Shown here: piece after piece, positions 8,962 through 18,746 of the stretch
Numbering within the stretch: position 1 is the stretch's first letter
How the letters are laid out: every line of letters starts with the position of its first letter
Source: Brotaphodocola faecis
Lineage (GTDB): Bacteria > Bacillota > Clostridia > Lachnospirales > Lachnospiraceae
DNA: 64,000 nt
Assembly: GCF_040096075.1 (NCBI RefSeq)
Contig: NZ_JBBMFJ010000003.1
Coordinates: 1 to 64,000 of the forward strand
Direction of reading: 5' to 3'
Made by a program: the position numbers and the translations under genes
Notes under the pieces: generated by a model
Database searches by the model: none
What the model was told of the DNA's origin: nothing
The model's input: only the letters and a program-made list of their open reading frames with translations

Positions 8962-9898
8962 AGAACGGCTGAAATCATTTTACGGAAAATACGCGACACC
9001 GGTAAACGGCGTCATCAAATTTTTATACAGTCTGGCGGCTATGGCCCTGTTAAATGGAAACATTGGCTATCGCCCGGAACTTACGGGGCCGGTGGCTTTG
9101 CTGGCAGTGGCGCTTGTGAGCGCGTTTCTGCCTTATGGAGCAATTGGATGCCTGCTTGGAGCCGTCATGCTGGCGCATATCTATGCGGTATCCATGGAGA
9201 CCGCGCTGATCGCGGCGGTTATCCTGATCATCCTCATCCTGCTGTATTACGGATTTCAGCCGGGAGACAGCTTTTGGCTGGTGCTGACACCTATGGCATT
9301 TCTGCTGAAGATTCCGTTTGCGGTTCCGCTTCTGGCGGGGCTGTCGGGAAGTCTTCTCAGCGTGGTTCCGGTGGGCAGCGGCGTTGTGATTTATTACATT
9401 ATTTCCTATGTAAAGCAGAACGCAGGTGTGCTGACCAATGACGCATCGGTGGACATTACCCAGAAGTTTGTACAGATCATCCGCGGCCTTCTTTCCAGCC
9501 AGGAGATGGTGGTCATGATCATGGTATGTGTGGTTGGTATTCTCTGTGTATATCTGCTCCACAACATGTCACTGGATTACGCATGGGAAATTGCCATTGT
9601 AACCGGAACCATCGCGCAGCTGGTAGCGGTATTTGTGGGAGATTTCCTCTTCCATGTTTCCATGCCGGTCCCGGAGCTTCTGATCGGGGCGCTACTTTCC
9701 CTGGCAGTGGCTCTGCTGTATCATTTCTTCGTGTTTACGGTAGATTACACACGGACAGAATACGTACAGTACGAGGACGATGATTACGTGTACTATGTAA
9801 AGGCTGTGCCGAAGGTGGCAGTAGCGCGGACCGATGTAAAAGTACAGCGCATCAACAATCCGGCCCGCGGTAGACATGACCGCAGGGCAGGAGAATAA
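8939..9898 (+). CDS. Polytopic membrane protein upstream of cdaA, unknown function
   Basis: About 319 aa with eight or so hydrophobic segments and a cytosolic-looking C-terminal tail containing an acidic/Tyr run (YEDDDYVYYVKAVPKV) and a basic end. I do not recognise the family. It overlaps the preceding gene (translational coupling likely) and ends 36 bases before cdaA, so the three probably form one operon with the c-di-AMP module. Function is left open. Confidence 0.7.
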   Translation: MMMFLVLKERLKSFYGKYATPVNGVIKFLYSLAAMALLNGNIGYRPELTGPVALLAVALVSAFLPYGAIGCLLGAVMLAHIYAVSMETALIAAVILIILILLYYGFQPGDSFWLVLTPMAFLLKIPFAVPLLAGLSGSLLSVVPVGSGVVIYYIISYVKQNAGVLTNDASVDITQKFVQIIRGLLSSQEMVVMIMVCVVGILCVYLLHNMSLDYAWEIAIVTGTIAQLVAVFVGDFLFHVSMPVPELLIGALLSLAVALLYHFFVFTVDYTRTEYVQYEDDDYVYYVKAVPKVAVARTDVKVQRINNPARGRHDRRAGE

Positions 9899-9934
9899 GT
9901 GGTATTAATATAGAATAGAAAGCGAGGACCAGGT

Positions 9935-10831
9935 ATGACTGGCATATTCCAGGATTTGGAGATGGTTTTTCAGGGCATGCGCTCCTGGATCTCCTTTTTG
10001 CCAAGAATTACAGTTTCTAATTTGACCGAGATCATCATACTGACGATCCTGGTATATTATGCATTGTTATGGATCAAGAGTACCAAAGCCTGGTATCTGC
10101 TGCGGGGCATTGCCATGATCATGGCATTCGCGGTAGCGGCAGCCATCTTTCACTGGGACACGATCCTCTGGATTCTGGGAAGAACGGGCGGTATCGCGGT
10201 AACGGCGCTGGTAATCATCTTCCAGCCGGAACTGCGTAAGGCTCTGGAGCAGCTGGGAAGCAGAAATCTGATCTCTGAGATTTTTTCCCTTGAAAGCAAT
10301 CAGGAAAATCAGGGCTTTACTGACCGCACAGTCAATGAAATCGTCAAGGCAACCTTTGAGATGGCCAAGGTGAAGACCGGAGCCCTCATGGTTATTGAGC
10401 GGAACGTTTCCCTGAAAGAGATTGAGCGTACCGGTATTGAAATCAACGGACTGGTCAGCAGCCAGCTCCTGATCAATATTTTTGAGCACAACACACCGCT
10501 TCACGATGGCGCGGTAGTAATCCGCGGAAACCGTGTCACGGCGGCAACCTGTTATCTGCCGCTGTCCGACAACATGACCATCAGCAAGGATCTGGGAACC
10601 AGACACCGCGCTGCGGTTGGCATCAGTGAGGTCACAGACAGCCTTACCGTGGTCGTATCCGAGGAGACCGGAAGAGTTTCTGTGGTAGAAAACGGCAGAC
10701 TCAGAAGAATCTCCACGGCAGAAGACCTGCGCAGGGCACTGGCGGTAGCAGAAAATCAGGAAGAGAGCAATGGCACACTGTTAAAGATCTGGAAGGGAAA
10801 ACGCAGAAATGAAAGAAAAACTGATAAATAA
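9935..10831 (+). CDS. cdaA: Diadenylate cyclase CdaA
   Basis: Makes the second messenger c-di-AMP from two ATP at the membrane. Three N-terminal membrane helices (about residues 28-95) precede the DAC domain. The catalytic motifs DGA (Asp191-Ala193, in LHDGAVVIRGN) and RHR (Arg223-Arg225, in LGTRHRAAVG) are intact. The C-terminus is basic. cdaR overlaps its end by 23 bases, the usual cdaA-cdaR arrangement, so regulation by CdaR is expected. Confidence 0.96.
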   Translation: MTGIFQDLEMVFQGMRSWISFLPRITVSNLTEIIILTILVYYALLWIKSTKAWYLLRGIAMIMAFAVAAAIFHWDTILWILGRTGGIAVTALVIIFQPELRKALEQLGSRNLISEIFSLESNQENQGFTDRTVNEIVKATFEMAKVKTGALMVIERNVSLKEIERTGIEINGLVSSQLLINIFEHNTPLHDGAVVIRGNRVTAATCYLPLSDNMTISKDLGTRHRAAVGISEVTDSLTVVVSEETGRVSVVENGRLRRISTAEDLRRALAVAENQEESNGTLLKIWKGKRRNERKTDK

Positions 10832-12167
10832 TCTTGGACTTAAGATTCTTTCCTGTTTTCTGGCATTTTTTGTGTGGCTGGTCGTTGTGAATGTCTCCAA
10901 TCCGGAAGTGACCGGAAGCAAGGAAGTACCGTTGGAGATTGTAAACGAACAGGTACTGACCAAGGCAGGAAGAACCTATGAACTTGGCGGAAAAGATACG
11001 GTAACGGTATATTTTGATGTGCGGACAAAAGATGCCTACAAGATTCGTTCCTCAGATTTCCGTGCTTATGTAGATCTGGCGGAGCTGTATGATGTGACCG
11101 GGTCTGTTCAGGTAAAAATCGAAGTATTGAATAACAAGGAACTGGTTTCCAATGCGGAAAGCCGCCCGGGCGTAGTGCGCATTCAGACAGAAGAACTTCA
11201 GAGCAAGCAGTTCTCACTGATCATGAACACATACGGAAATCTGGCGGAGGATTACGCAGTGAATAAAGCGGTTCTGACACCGGACCATGTAACTGTGGAA
11301 GGTCCGACCTCCCAGGTTGGCCTGATCAATCATGTGGGAATCGAACTCAATGTAAATGGACTGGAAAGCAGCACGGATGGTACAGCAGAGCCGGTGTTTT
11401 ATGATGCCAATGGCAACGAAATCACAGTCAGTGACCGCGTGAGCGTGAATCCGTCAGAGATTCAGTACAGCCTGGAAATCAGCAAGGTAAAAAACCTTCC
11501 GCTTGATTTTGAGGTGACAGGAACCGCAGCTTCCGGTTATCAGTATACCGGTGTGGAGAGCAGTGCGAAGAGTGTTTCCGTGCTCGGCCTGAAAAACAGC
11601 CTGGCATCGGTGAACAAGATCACCATTCCTTCCTCTGTGCTCAGTGTTTCAGGAGCAACGCAGGATAAGGTGGTGACCGTCAATCTGAATGATTACCTGC
11701 CGGAGGATGTAACACTGGCCAATGCGGATGACGCGAACGTAACCATACGCCTGAAGGTAGAACAGCTCACTACCAGGATGATAAGCCTGAGTGAGTCGGA
11801 TATTTCCATGGAAAATGGCGCAGATTATTATCATTACCATCTGTCGCCAGCGCGGATTGAGGTGAAGCTTCAGGGACTGAAGGAGGATCTCGATACCTTA
11901 AAGGCAGCCGATTTAAAGGCGGCCATCAACCTGTCCGGCATGCAGCTGGGAAACCATAACGGAACCCTGAATATGAGCGGACTTGGAAAAAACTTTAAAC
12001 TGATTTCCGTTTCCGCGTTTACCGTGGAAGTTACAGCGGGTGGCCCTGCCGCGCAGCTGGAACAGACAACCGCGGCAGAGGAAGAAACCACCGAGACAGA
12101 AACCGGAGCGGAAAACGATATTACAAAGTCGCAGAATACAGAGACAAACGGCGCAAATGCCGGCTGA
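10809..12167 (+). CDS. cdaR: CdaR/YbbR-domain regulator of CdaA
   Basis: Membrane-anchored extracytoplasmic partner of CdaA. One N-terminal transmembrane anchor (ILSCFLAFFVWLVVVNVSN) leads into several YbbR repeats of about 80 residues, recognisable from the VPLEIVNEQV, VTVEGPTSQVGLINHV, LPLDFEVTGTAASGYQY and VTLANADDANVTIRLKVE stretches. The tail (about 420-452) is low-complexity Glu/Thr. It starts inside cdaA, so translation is coupled. Confidence 0.92.
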   Translation: MKEKLINNLGLKILSCFLAFFVWLVVVNVSNPEVTGSKEVPLEIVNEQVLTKAGRTYELGGKDTVTVYFDVRTKDAYKIRSSDFRAYVDLAELYDVTGSVQVKIEVLNNKELVSNAESRPGVVRIQTEELQSKQFSLIMNTYGNLAEDYAVNKAVLTPDHVTVEGPTSQVGLINHVGIELNVNGLESSTDGTAEPVFYDANGNEITVSDRVSVNPSEIQYSLEISKVKNLPLDFEVTGTAASGYQYTGVESSAKSVSVLGLKNSLASVNKITIPSSVLSVSGATQDKVVTVNLNDYLPEDVTLANADDANVTIRLKVEQLTTRMISLSESDISMENGADYYHYHLSPARIEVKLQGLKEDLDTLKAADLKAAINLSGMQLGNHNGTLNMSGLGKNFKLISVSAFTVEVTAGGPAAQLEQTTAAEEETTETETGAENDITKSQNTETNGANAG

Positions 12168-12183
12168 CAGAAAGAGGGATAAC

Positions 12184-12447
12184 ATGGTTAGCAGAAAAAT
12201 TGTTATCAAAAACGTATCAGGACTTCATCTTCGCCCGACCGGGGTGCTTTGCAATGAAGCCATCAAGTACAAATCATCCATCAAATTTCATTTTGGCAAC
12301 ACCACATCCAACGCAAAGAGTGTACTCAGTGTGCTGGGAGCCTGCATCAAATGCGGCGACGAGGTAGAGTTCATCTGCGAGGGTCCGGATGAGCAGGAAG
12401 CTCTGGACGGGATCATTGGAGTAATCGAAAGCGGTCTTGGGGAGTAA
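12184..12447 (+). CDS. ptsH: HPr family phosphocarrier protein
   Basis: Small PTS phosphocarrier, 87 aa. The active-site His15 lies in SGLHLRPTG with Arg17 retained. Ser46 (NAKSVLSVLG), the HPr kinase target, is present, so both sugar transport and CcpA-type catabolite control are possible. The usual GIHARPA is replaced by GLHLRPT, a modest divergence. It precedes ptsI by 81 bases, supporting a ptsHI unit, and follows cdaR by 16 bases. Confidence 0.88.
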   Translation: MVSRKIVIKNVSGLHLRPTGVLCNEAIKYKSSIKFHFGNTTSNAKSVLSVLGACIKCGDEVEFICEGPDEQEALDGIIGVIESGLGE

Positions 12448-12528
12448 AAGACCACAGAGAGATGATATCCGCGAAATCTGACTTTGCGGTTTCATATACA
12501 AATTAATAATTAATAAGGAGGACGTATC

Positions 12529-14247
12529 ATGTTAAAGGGTACTAACGCTTCTTCTGGTATCGGCATTGGGAACGCTGTGATCGTAGAAGAAAAAGAACTG
12601 GTGATCAAACGGGAGACTGTCCGTGACGCGGCAGCAGAGGTGGAGCGTTTTAAGGGCGCGCTCGACCTGACTCTTAAGAAAACGGAGGAGCTTGCGGCAG
12701 ATCTCGCGACCAGAGTAGGGGAGAAGGAAGCAGAGATCATGCAGGGCCACATGATGCTTCTGATGGATCCGATGCTGACTGGAGAGATTGAGACGGCGAT
12801 TACCGGGGAGAGCATCTGTGCGGAATATGCCATTGAGCAGGTCTGCACCACCTACGCGGATTTGTTCGCGTCCATGGATGACGAACTGATGCAGCAGAGA
12901 GCAACTGACATGCGGGATATCAAGACTCGTATGCAGCGGGAGCTGCTTGGCGTAGAGAGCGTGGATATCGCATCCCTCCCGGCAGGAACCATTCTGGTAG
13001 CAAAGGATCTTACCCCATCCATGACAGCAGGAATCAAGCCGGAGAATGTAGCCGGTATTGTAACTGAGCTTGGTGGTAAGACTTCCCACAGCGCGATTCT
13101 GGCCCGTGCTCTGGAAATTCCGGCCGTGGTAGCGGTACCGGATCTGATGAATCAGGTAAAGAACGGCCACGTGATTGTTCTGGATGGCAGCGAGGGAACT
13201 GTCTATATAGATCCGGATCAGAACGTGGTGGATGATTTCTCCGCAAAGCGTGAGAAATTCCTGAAAGAGAAAAAAGAACTGGAACAGTACATCGGAAAGC
13301 CGACTGTGACCAAAGACGGCGTGCGCATTGAATTGGTTGCCAACATTGGCAAGCCGGAGGATCTGGAAAAGGTACTCCAGTATGACGGCGAGGGCGTAGG
13401 CCTGTTTCGTACCGAGTTTTTATTCATGGACCGCACGGCTATGCCGACGGAAGAAGAGCAGTTTGAGGCTTACAAGACGGTGGCAGAGGGCTTAAAGGGC
13501 AAGCCTGTTATCATCCGTACCCTGGATATCGGCGGAGACAAAGAGATTCCATATATGGGACTTACCAAAGACGAGAATCCGTTCCTGGGCTACCGGGCCA
13601 TCCGTTTCTGTCTGGACCGGAAGGACGATGTATACAAACCGCAGCTTCGCGCCCTGCTTCGTGCCAGTGCCTATGGCAACATTAAGATCATGGTGCCAAT
13701 GGTAACCTGCATTGAGGAGCTTCGCGAGGCAAAGGCCCTGATTGAAGAAATCAAGAAAGAACTGGATGAACAGAACATCCCATATAAGAAAGATATTGAA
13801 GTTGGTATCATGGTGGAGACCGCTGCAGCATCCCTGATGGCAGATGTGTTTGCGAAGGAAGCAGCATTTTTCAGCATTGGAACCAACGACCTGACCCAGT
13901 ATACCATGTCCGTGGACCGCGGAAATGACAAGGTTTCTTACCTGTATTCCACCTTTAACCCGGCGGTGCTGCGCAGCATTAAGCGCATTATCACCTGTGG
14001 CCGTGAGGCCGGTATTATGGTGGGCATGTGCGGTGAGGCAGCAAGCGACCCGCTTATGATTCCACTGCTTCTGGCCTTTGGCTTAAATGAGTTCAGCATG
14101 AGCGCATCTGCCATTCTGTATTCCAGAAAGCTGATTACCGGATACAGCACCCAGGAGCTTCAGGCGGTTGCGGACAAGGCAATGAGCTTTGCCACCGCGG
14201 CGGAGGTAGAGTCGTACATGAGGGAATTTATGGCTGGTCAGGCTTAA
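12529..14247 (+). CDS. ptsI: PTS enzyme I (phosphoenolpyruvate-protein phosphotransferase)
   Basis: Transfers phosphate from PEP to HPr. 572 aa, typical length. The swivelling His domain has GGKTSHSAILARALEIPAVV with His187. The C-terminal PEP-binding barrel has GLFRTEFLFM, GGDKEIPYMGL and the catalytic-Cys region MVGMCGEAASDP. The ribosome site AAGGAGG lies 9 bases before the ATG. It forms the general PTS module with the HPr gene upstream. Confidence 0.96.
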   Translation: MLKGTNASSGIGIGNAVIVEEKELVIKRETVRDAAAEVERFKGALDLTLKKTEELAADLATRVGEKEAEIMQGHMMLLMDPMLTGEIETAITGESICAEYAIEQVCTTYADLFASMDDELMQQRATDMRDIKTRMQRELLGVESVDIASLPAGTILVAKDLTPSMTAGIKPENVAGIVTELGGKTSHSAILARALEIPAVVAVPDLMNQVKNGHVIVLDGSEGTVYIDPDQNVVDDFSAKREKFLKEKKELEQYIGKPTVTKDGVRIELVANIGKPEDLEKVLQYDGEGVGLFRTEFLFMDRTAMPTEEEQFEAYKTVAEGLKGKPVIIRTLDIGGDKEIPYMGLTKDENPFLGYRAIRFCLDRKDDVYKPQLRALLRASAYGNIKIMVPMVTCIEELREAKALIEEIKKELDEQNIPYKKDIEVGIMVETAAASLMADVFAKEAAFFSIGTNDLTQYTMSVDRGNDKVSYLYSTFNPAVLRSIKRIITCGREAGIMVGMCGEAASDPLMIPLLLAFGLNEFSMSASAILYSRKLITGYSTQELQAVADKAMSFATAAEVESYMREFMAGQA

Positions 14248-14257
14248 ACAAATATAC

Positions 14258-14293
14258 TGGCTGTCACCTGCGCTGCAGGCGGCAGCCATTTAT
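14258..14293 (+). terminator. Hairpin after ptsI, weak terminator
   Basis: TGGCTG (14258-14263) pairs with CAGCCA (14283-14288), with an internal CCTGC/GCAGG stem. A short TTTAT follows. Confidence 0.5.
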
Positions 14294-14329
14294 AAAAAGA
14301 AGAAAACACATTCACGAGGAGAGACGATC

Positions 14330-15619
14330 ATGGCAGTTTATCTTATCTGTTATCTGGCATCTTATATACTGGCCCGGTTTGGTCATTACCTGATATCCGG
14401 CCTCCTGCTTCTGGCAGCGGCAGGCTGGCTTTATATGGAGGATTACCGGAAATATAAGAACCTGATCCATCTGCGTGGTCTGTTCTCTCTGTTCTGGGTT
14501 GGAGGAGAGGGCCTTGCCTGTCTGAAGCTTAGCAGCTTACAGACCGACTGGTCGAACATGACCTGGTTTTGTCTGTTTCTGGCGTTCATAGGGTTCTGGC
14601 TGGTTTTCGAAATTCTGGTCCGCGTGTACGGTTCCGGTTACGACGGCTATGGCAGGTGGAGAAGCTTTTCCGGGGACCCCAGGCCGGTTTTTGCCATGAT
14701 CTGTGGCCTTACCGTATTATCTCTTGGATGCTTTGTCGCAGAGGCAGTTATACTGGGCTATGTACCGCTGTTTTTGCGCGGGGTTCCACATGCATACTCA
14801 GAATTCCATCTCACGGGAATCCATTATTTCACGGTATCCTGTGTGCTGGTTCCGTCCCTGACGGTGCTTTATGTTCATATGCGCAATGGACGGGGAAGCG
14901 AGAGACTTCTCCTTGCGGCGCTGGTCATGACAGCCATCTCCCTGCTGATCCCGATTCTCTGCGTATCCCGTTTCCAGCTGGTGTTCGCAGTGCTGCTGGC
15001 AGCATTTACCTACATTTCCTTGCAGAAACTGTTCCATCCGGGCTGGCTTTTCGGACTTTTTGTGGTAATGATTCCGTTTTATCTGATTCTGACGGTGGCA
15101 AGGAGTCACAACATTGAATATCTGAACGGGATTTTTGAGATGAAGAACGCCTCTATGCCGATCTTCGTCAGCCAGCCATATATCTATATTGCGAATAACT
15201 ACGATAATTTCAACTGCCTGGTGGGCGCGCTTCCAGGGCACAGCTTTGGCCTTAAGGGGCTGTTTCCACTGTGGGCGCTGTCGGGGCTGAAGTTTTTCTT
15301 TCCTCAGCTGATCAATTTTCCGATTTATGTGGACAAGACCGAGCTGACGACCCTGACGCTGTTCTACGATTCCTATTATGATTTTGGATGGATCGGAGTA
15401 CTTCTTTTTTCCTGCGTTCTGGGAGCGATTGCCTATATTCTGGTGGTGAAACTCAGGGAAATGCGAAATCCGCTGGGATATCTTCTGTATGCGCAGTTTG
15501 CGGCATATCTGATGCTGTCCTTCTTTACCACCTGGTTTTCCAATACAACCACCTGGTTTTATCTGATCCTGACCGGGATCATGGCTTTGTTTTACCATCT
15601 GCGGGCAAGCCGCTGGTAA
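14330..15619 (+). CDS. Polytopic membrane protein, oligosaccharide repeat-unit polymerase-like
   Basis: 429 aa with ten or more hydrophobic segments and a long extracytoplasmic loop (about residues 260-350, ending in FPIYVDKTELTTLTLFYDSYYDFGWIG). That loop plus the DFGW..G motif resembles Wzy/O-antigen-ligase-type polymerases, which join polysaccharide repeat units outside the membrane. No glycosyltransferase cluster surrounds it, so the assignment is a family-level guess. GAGGAGAGACGATC precedes the ATG. Confidence 0.6.
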   Translation: MAVYLICYLASYILARFGHYLISGLLLLAAAGWLYMEDYRKYKNLIHLRGLFSLFWVGGEGLACLKLSSLQTDWSNMTWFCLFLAFIGFWLVFEILVRVYGSGYDGYGRWRSFSGDPRPVFAMICGLTVLSLGCFVAEAVILGYVPLFLRGVPHAYSEFHLTGIHYFTVSCVLVPSLTVLYVHMRNGRGSERLLLAALVMTAISLLIPILCVSRFQLVFAVLLAAFTYISLQKLFHPGWLFGLFVVMIPFYLILTVARSHNIEYLNGIFEMKNASMPIFVSQPYIYIANNYDNFNCLVGALPGHSFGLKGLFPLWALSGLKFFFPQLINFPIYVDKTELTTLTLFYDSYYDFGWIGVLLFSCVLGAIAYILVVKLREMRNPLGYLLYAQFAAYLMLSFFTTWFSNTTTWFYLILTGIMALFYHLRASRW

Positions 15620-15661
15620 ATAAATGGAATATGAACTACGAAATACTGCGATGAGGAGGAT

Positions 15662-16867
15662 ATGGAAATGATTTCGAAAAAAATGAATCCGCTGGTCCAG
15701 AATAATTCTGTGATCCGGGTAATGTTTGAAGAGGGAAAACGCCTTGCAGCTATTTATGGTGCGGAAAATGTTTACGATTTCAGCCTTGGAAACCCGAATG
15801 TACCGGCTCCACAGGAGGTGGAGGATTCCATCCTGGAAACGTTAAAGGAGGAGGATTCCACTTTCATTCACGGATATATGAGCAATTCCGGCTATGAAGA
15901 TGTGCGGGAGACCATCGCGCAGGATTTGAACCGCCGTTTCGGCACAAAATTTGGTCAAGGGAACATCCTGATGACGGTAGGCGCGGCCAGTGGCTTAAAC
16001 ATCATTTTAAAGACCATTCTGGATCTGGAGGATGAGGTCATGACCTTTGCGCCATATTTCGTAGAGTATGGAAACTATGTGCGTAATTACGATGGCAGGC
16101 TGGTTGTGGTATCTCCGAATACCGTAGATTTCCAGCCGAATCTGGAGGAGTTTGCAGAGAAGATTACCGCGCGCACCAAGGCGGTCATCATCAATACTCC
16201 GAATAACCCGACCGGTGTCATCTATTCTGATGAGACTCTGACCCGTCTGGCAGATATTCTCCGTGTAAAGAGCGCAGAGTTTGGAACCGAGATCGTGCTG
16301 ATTTCCGATGAGCCTTACCGGGAACTGGCATACGATGGCGCAGTGGTTCCGTATGTGACAAAGTATTACGCAAATACCGTGGTGTGCTACTCCTACAGTA
16401 AGTCCTTGTCTCTGCCGGGTGAGCGTATCGGCTATCTGGTAATTCCGGATGAACTGACCGACAGCAAAGAGGTTTTTACGGCTGCAACCATTGCAAACCG
16501 CGTCATTGGCTGTGTCAATGCGCCGTCTCTGATTCAGAGAGTGATCAAGCGCTGCATCGAAAAGGGTGCTGCTGTGAATCTGAGTGCTTACGATAAGAAC
16601 CGGAATCTGTTATACAACAGCTTAAAGGAATTCGGATTTGAATGTATCAAACCGGAGGGTGCTTTTTATTTGTTCGTGAAAGCTCCGATTGCGGATGACA
16701 AAGCATTCTGCGCACAGGCCCAGAAACACAATCTGCTGCTGGTACCGGGAAGCTCTTTTGCATGCCCGGGGTATGTGCGGATTGCTTACTGCGTATCTTA
16801 TGAGCAGATCGAGCGTTCCCTGCCGGCATTTGAGGCAGTGGCAAAGGAATATGGATTGAAGAAATAA
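15662..16867 (+). CDS. Pyridoxal phosphate-dependent aminotransferase (AspC-like)
   Basis: Fold-type-I class I/II aminotransferase, 401 aa. Visible features are VYDFSLGNPNVPAP near the N-terminus, NTPNNPTG at the cofactor/substrate site, SDEPYRELAYDG, and the PLP-lysine motif SYSKSLSLPGERIGYLV. Specificity cannot be read from sequence; aspartate or a broad amino acid range is typical. It lies just before hisC, from which it is now separated by an IS607 insertion, so an ancestral two-gene operon is likely. An alternative start is the ATG at 15668. Confidence 0.88.
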   Translation: MEMISKKMNPLVQNNSVIRVMFEEGKRLAAIYGAENVYDFSLGNPNVPAPQEVEDSILETLKEEDSTFIHGYMSNSGYEDVRETIAQDLNRRFGTKFGQGNILMTVGAASGLNIILKTILDLEDEVMTFAPYFVEYGNYVRNYDGRLVVVSPNTVDFQPNLEEFAEKITARTKAVIINTPNNPTGVIYSDETLTRLADILRVKSAEFGTEIVLISDEPYRELAYDGAVVPYVTKYYANTVVCYSYSKSLSLPGERIGYLVIPDELTDSKEVFTAATIANRVIGCVNAPSLIQRVIKRCIEKGAAVNLSAYDKNRNLLYNSLKEFGFECIKPEGAFYLFVKAPIADDKAFCAQAQKHNLLLVPGSSFACPGYVRIAYCVSYEQIERSLPAFEAVAKEYGLKK

Positions 16868-16981
16868 TCGCTGAAATGATCCGACTTCACAGCAAAACGA
16901 CAGACAGGAGGACACTTTAAATAACTGAATAAGTTGTCAAATATGATAATATGTGTTTAAATGTACTCATGGAGGTATACT

Positions 16982-17671
16982 ATGAATACATCAAATATCA
17001 CAAATTACAAACCAAAAGATTTTGCTGAATTGCTAGGTGTTTCTGTCAAAACGTTACAGCGTTGGGATAGAGAAGGAACTCTAAAAGCAAAACGTACTCC
17101 AACTGATAGGCGTTATTACACTTACGACCAATATCTTCAATTCAAAGGCATAAATACAGAAGATGATACGCGTCAAGTTGTCATTTATGCCAGAGTCTCT
17201 ACAAGAAATCAAAAAGATGATTTACAAAAACAAGTCACATTTCTACGACAGTTTTGTAATGCTAAAGGTATTATCGTAGACCAATGTATTGAAGATTATG
17301 GGAGCGGTCTTAATTACAATCGCAAGAAATGGAACGAATTATTAGATGAAGTAATGGAACAGAAAATCAAAACCATTATCGTAACTCATAAGGATAGATT
17401 TATCCGATTTGGCTATGATTGGTTTGAAAAATTCTGTATGAAGTTCAATACAACCATAGTGGTAGTAAACAATGAAGAACTATCGCCTCAAGAAGAACTC
17501 GTGCAGGATATTGTTTCAATACTCCATGTATTCTCTTGTAGGTTATATGGACTTCGTAAATATAAAAAACAAATAGAAAGGGATGAGGAAATTGCTAAAG
17601 AGCTTCAAGACGGAAATAAATCCAACAGAAGAGCAGAAAATCAAGATACGCAAGACGATAGGAACTTGTAG
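16982..17671 (+). CDS. tnpA: IS607 family serine transposase TnpA
   Basis: Serine-recombinase transposase. An N-terminal MerR-like helix-turn-helix (about residues 10-55: DFAELLGVSVKTLQRWDREG and TDRRYYTYDQYLQF) precedes the resolvase-type catalytic domain with VVIYARVSTRNQ (nucleophile Ser73), IVDQCIEDYGSGLNY and THKDRFIRFGYDWFE. The ATG at 16982 is chosen because GGAGG lies 8 bases upstream; a longer reading from 16961 lacks a site. It overlaps tnpB by 89 bases. Confidence 0.93.
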   Translation: MNTSNITNYKPKDFAELLGVSVKTLQRWDREGTLKAKRTPTDRRYYTYDQYLQFKGINTEDDTRQVVIYARVSTRNQKDDLQKQVTFLRQFCNAKGIIVDQCIEDYGSGLNYNRKKWNELLDEVMEQKIKTIIVTHKDRFIRFGYDWFEKFCMKFNTTIVVVNNEELSPQEELVQDIVSILHVFSCRLYGLRKYKKQIERDEEIAKELQDGNKSNRRAENQDTQDDRNL

Positions 17672-18746
17672 GTACATCTATAACTTCTATCTTACTCATA
17701 ATAAAGAACTTTATGATAATGGCAAAAAGTTTATGAGTGGTAAATCGTTTAGTGTCTGGCTTAACAACGAGTATCTTCCAAACCATCCAGAATATTCTTG
17801 GGTTAAGGAAGTAAGTTCAAAATCTGTAAAGCATTCAATCGAATGTGGGTGTACTGCTTTTACAAGATTTTTCAAACATCAGAGTGCTTTCCCTAATTAC
17901 AAAAAGAAAGGTAAATCTGATGTGAAGATGTACTTCGTTAAGAATAATCCAAAGGACTGTATTTGCGAAAGGCATCGTATCAACATTCCAACTTTAGGTT
18001 GGGTACGTATCAAAGAAAAGGGATACATTCCAACAACCAAAGATGGATATATAATCAAAAGTGGTTCAGTTTCAATCAAAGTTGACAAATTTTATGTTTC
18101 CGTTCTTGTGGAAATTCCTGATGGCCAGATTGCTAATAACTCTAACGATGGAATTGGTATTGACCTTGTTTTAAAGGATTTCGCTATTGTTTCCAATGGT
18201 AAAACGTATAAGAACATTAACAAATCTGCAAGATTAAAGAAACTTGAAAAGCAACTTATTCGAGAACAAAGGTGTCTCTCTCGAAAGTATGAAAACTTAA
18301 AGAAAGGAGAAGTCACTCAAAGAGCAAATATACAGAAACAAAAGCTCAAGGTACAAAAATTTCATCATAAGATAGATAATGTCCGTACGGATTACATTAA
18401 CAAGACAATCGCTGAGATAGTAAAAACCAAACCATCTTATATAACGATTGAGGACTTAAATGTAAAAGGAATGATGAAGAACCGACATCTTTCAAAAGCC
18501 GTTGCATCACAGAAGTTTTATGAGTTTAGAGCAAAACTTCAATCTAAATGTAATGAAAACGGTATTGAGTTAAGAGTAGTAGCCAGATGGTATCCATCTT
18601 CAAAAATGTGCCACCGCTGTGGTCGCATCAAGAGAGATTTAAAACTTTCGGATAGAATTTACAGATGCGAATGCGGTTATGTTGAAGACAGGGACTTTAA
18701 TGCTGCGCTTAATTTGAGAGATGCTATAACTTACGAAGTTGCATAG
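17583..18746 (+). CDS. tnpB: TnpB, RNA-guided RuvC-like nuclease of IS607
   Basis: TnpB/OrfB family, the compact ancestor-type of Cas12, which cuts DNA guided by a right-end transposon RNA. 387 aa. The N-terminal helix-rich part (LKSFKTEINPTEEQ) precedes a RuvC domain with catalytic Asp194 (GIGIDLVLKDFAIV), Glu290 (YITIEDLNVKGM) and Asp371 (DRDFNAALN). A CHRC...CEC zinc ribbon (Cys343-Cys364) splits the last two. All three acidic residues are present, so it looks active. The usual GIDLG reads GIDLV. Confidence 0.92.
   Translation: MRKLLKSFKTEINPTEEQKIKIRKTIGTCRYIYNFYLTHNKELYDNGKKFMSGKSFSVWLNNEYLPNHPEYSWVKEVSSKSVKHSIECGCTAFTRFFKHQSAFPNYKKKGKSDVKMYFVKNNPKDCICERHRINIPTLGWVRIKEKGYIPTTKDGYIIKSGSVSIKVDKFYVSVLVEIPDGQIANNSNDGIGIDLVLKDFAIVSNGKTYKNINKSARLKKLEKQLIREQRCLSRKYENLKKGEVTQRANIQKQKLKVQKFHHKIDNVRTDYINKTIAEIVKTKPSYITIEDLNVKGMMKNRHLSKAVASQKFYEFRAKLQSKCNENGIELRVVARWYPSSKMCHRCGRIKRDLKLSDRIYRCECGYVEDRDFNAALNLRDAITYEVA

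Noticed and set aside
14798..15598. 266-aa minus-strand ORF opposite the polymerase-like gene
   Set aside because: Low-complexity His/Gln/Arg composition typical of an antisense frame of a membrane protein gene.
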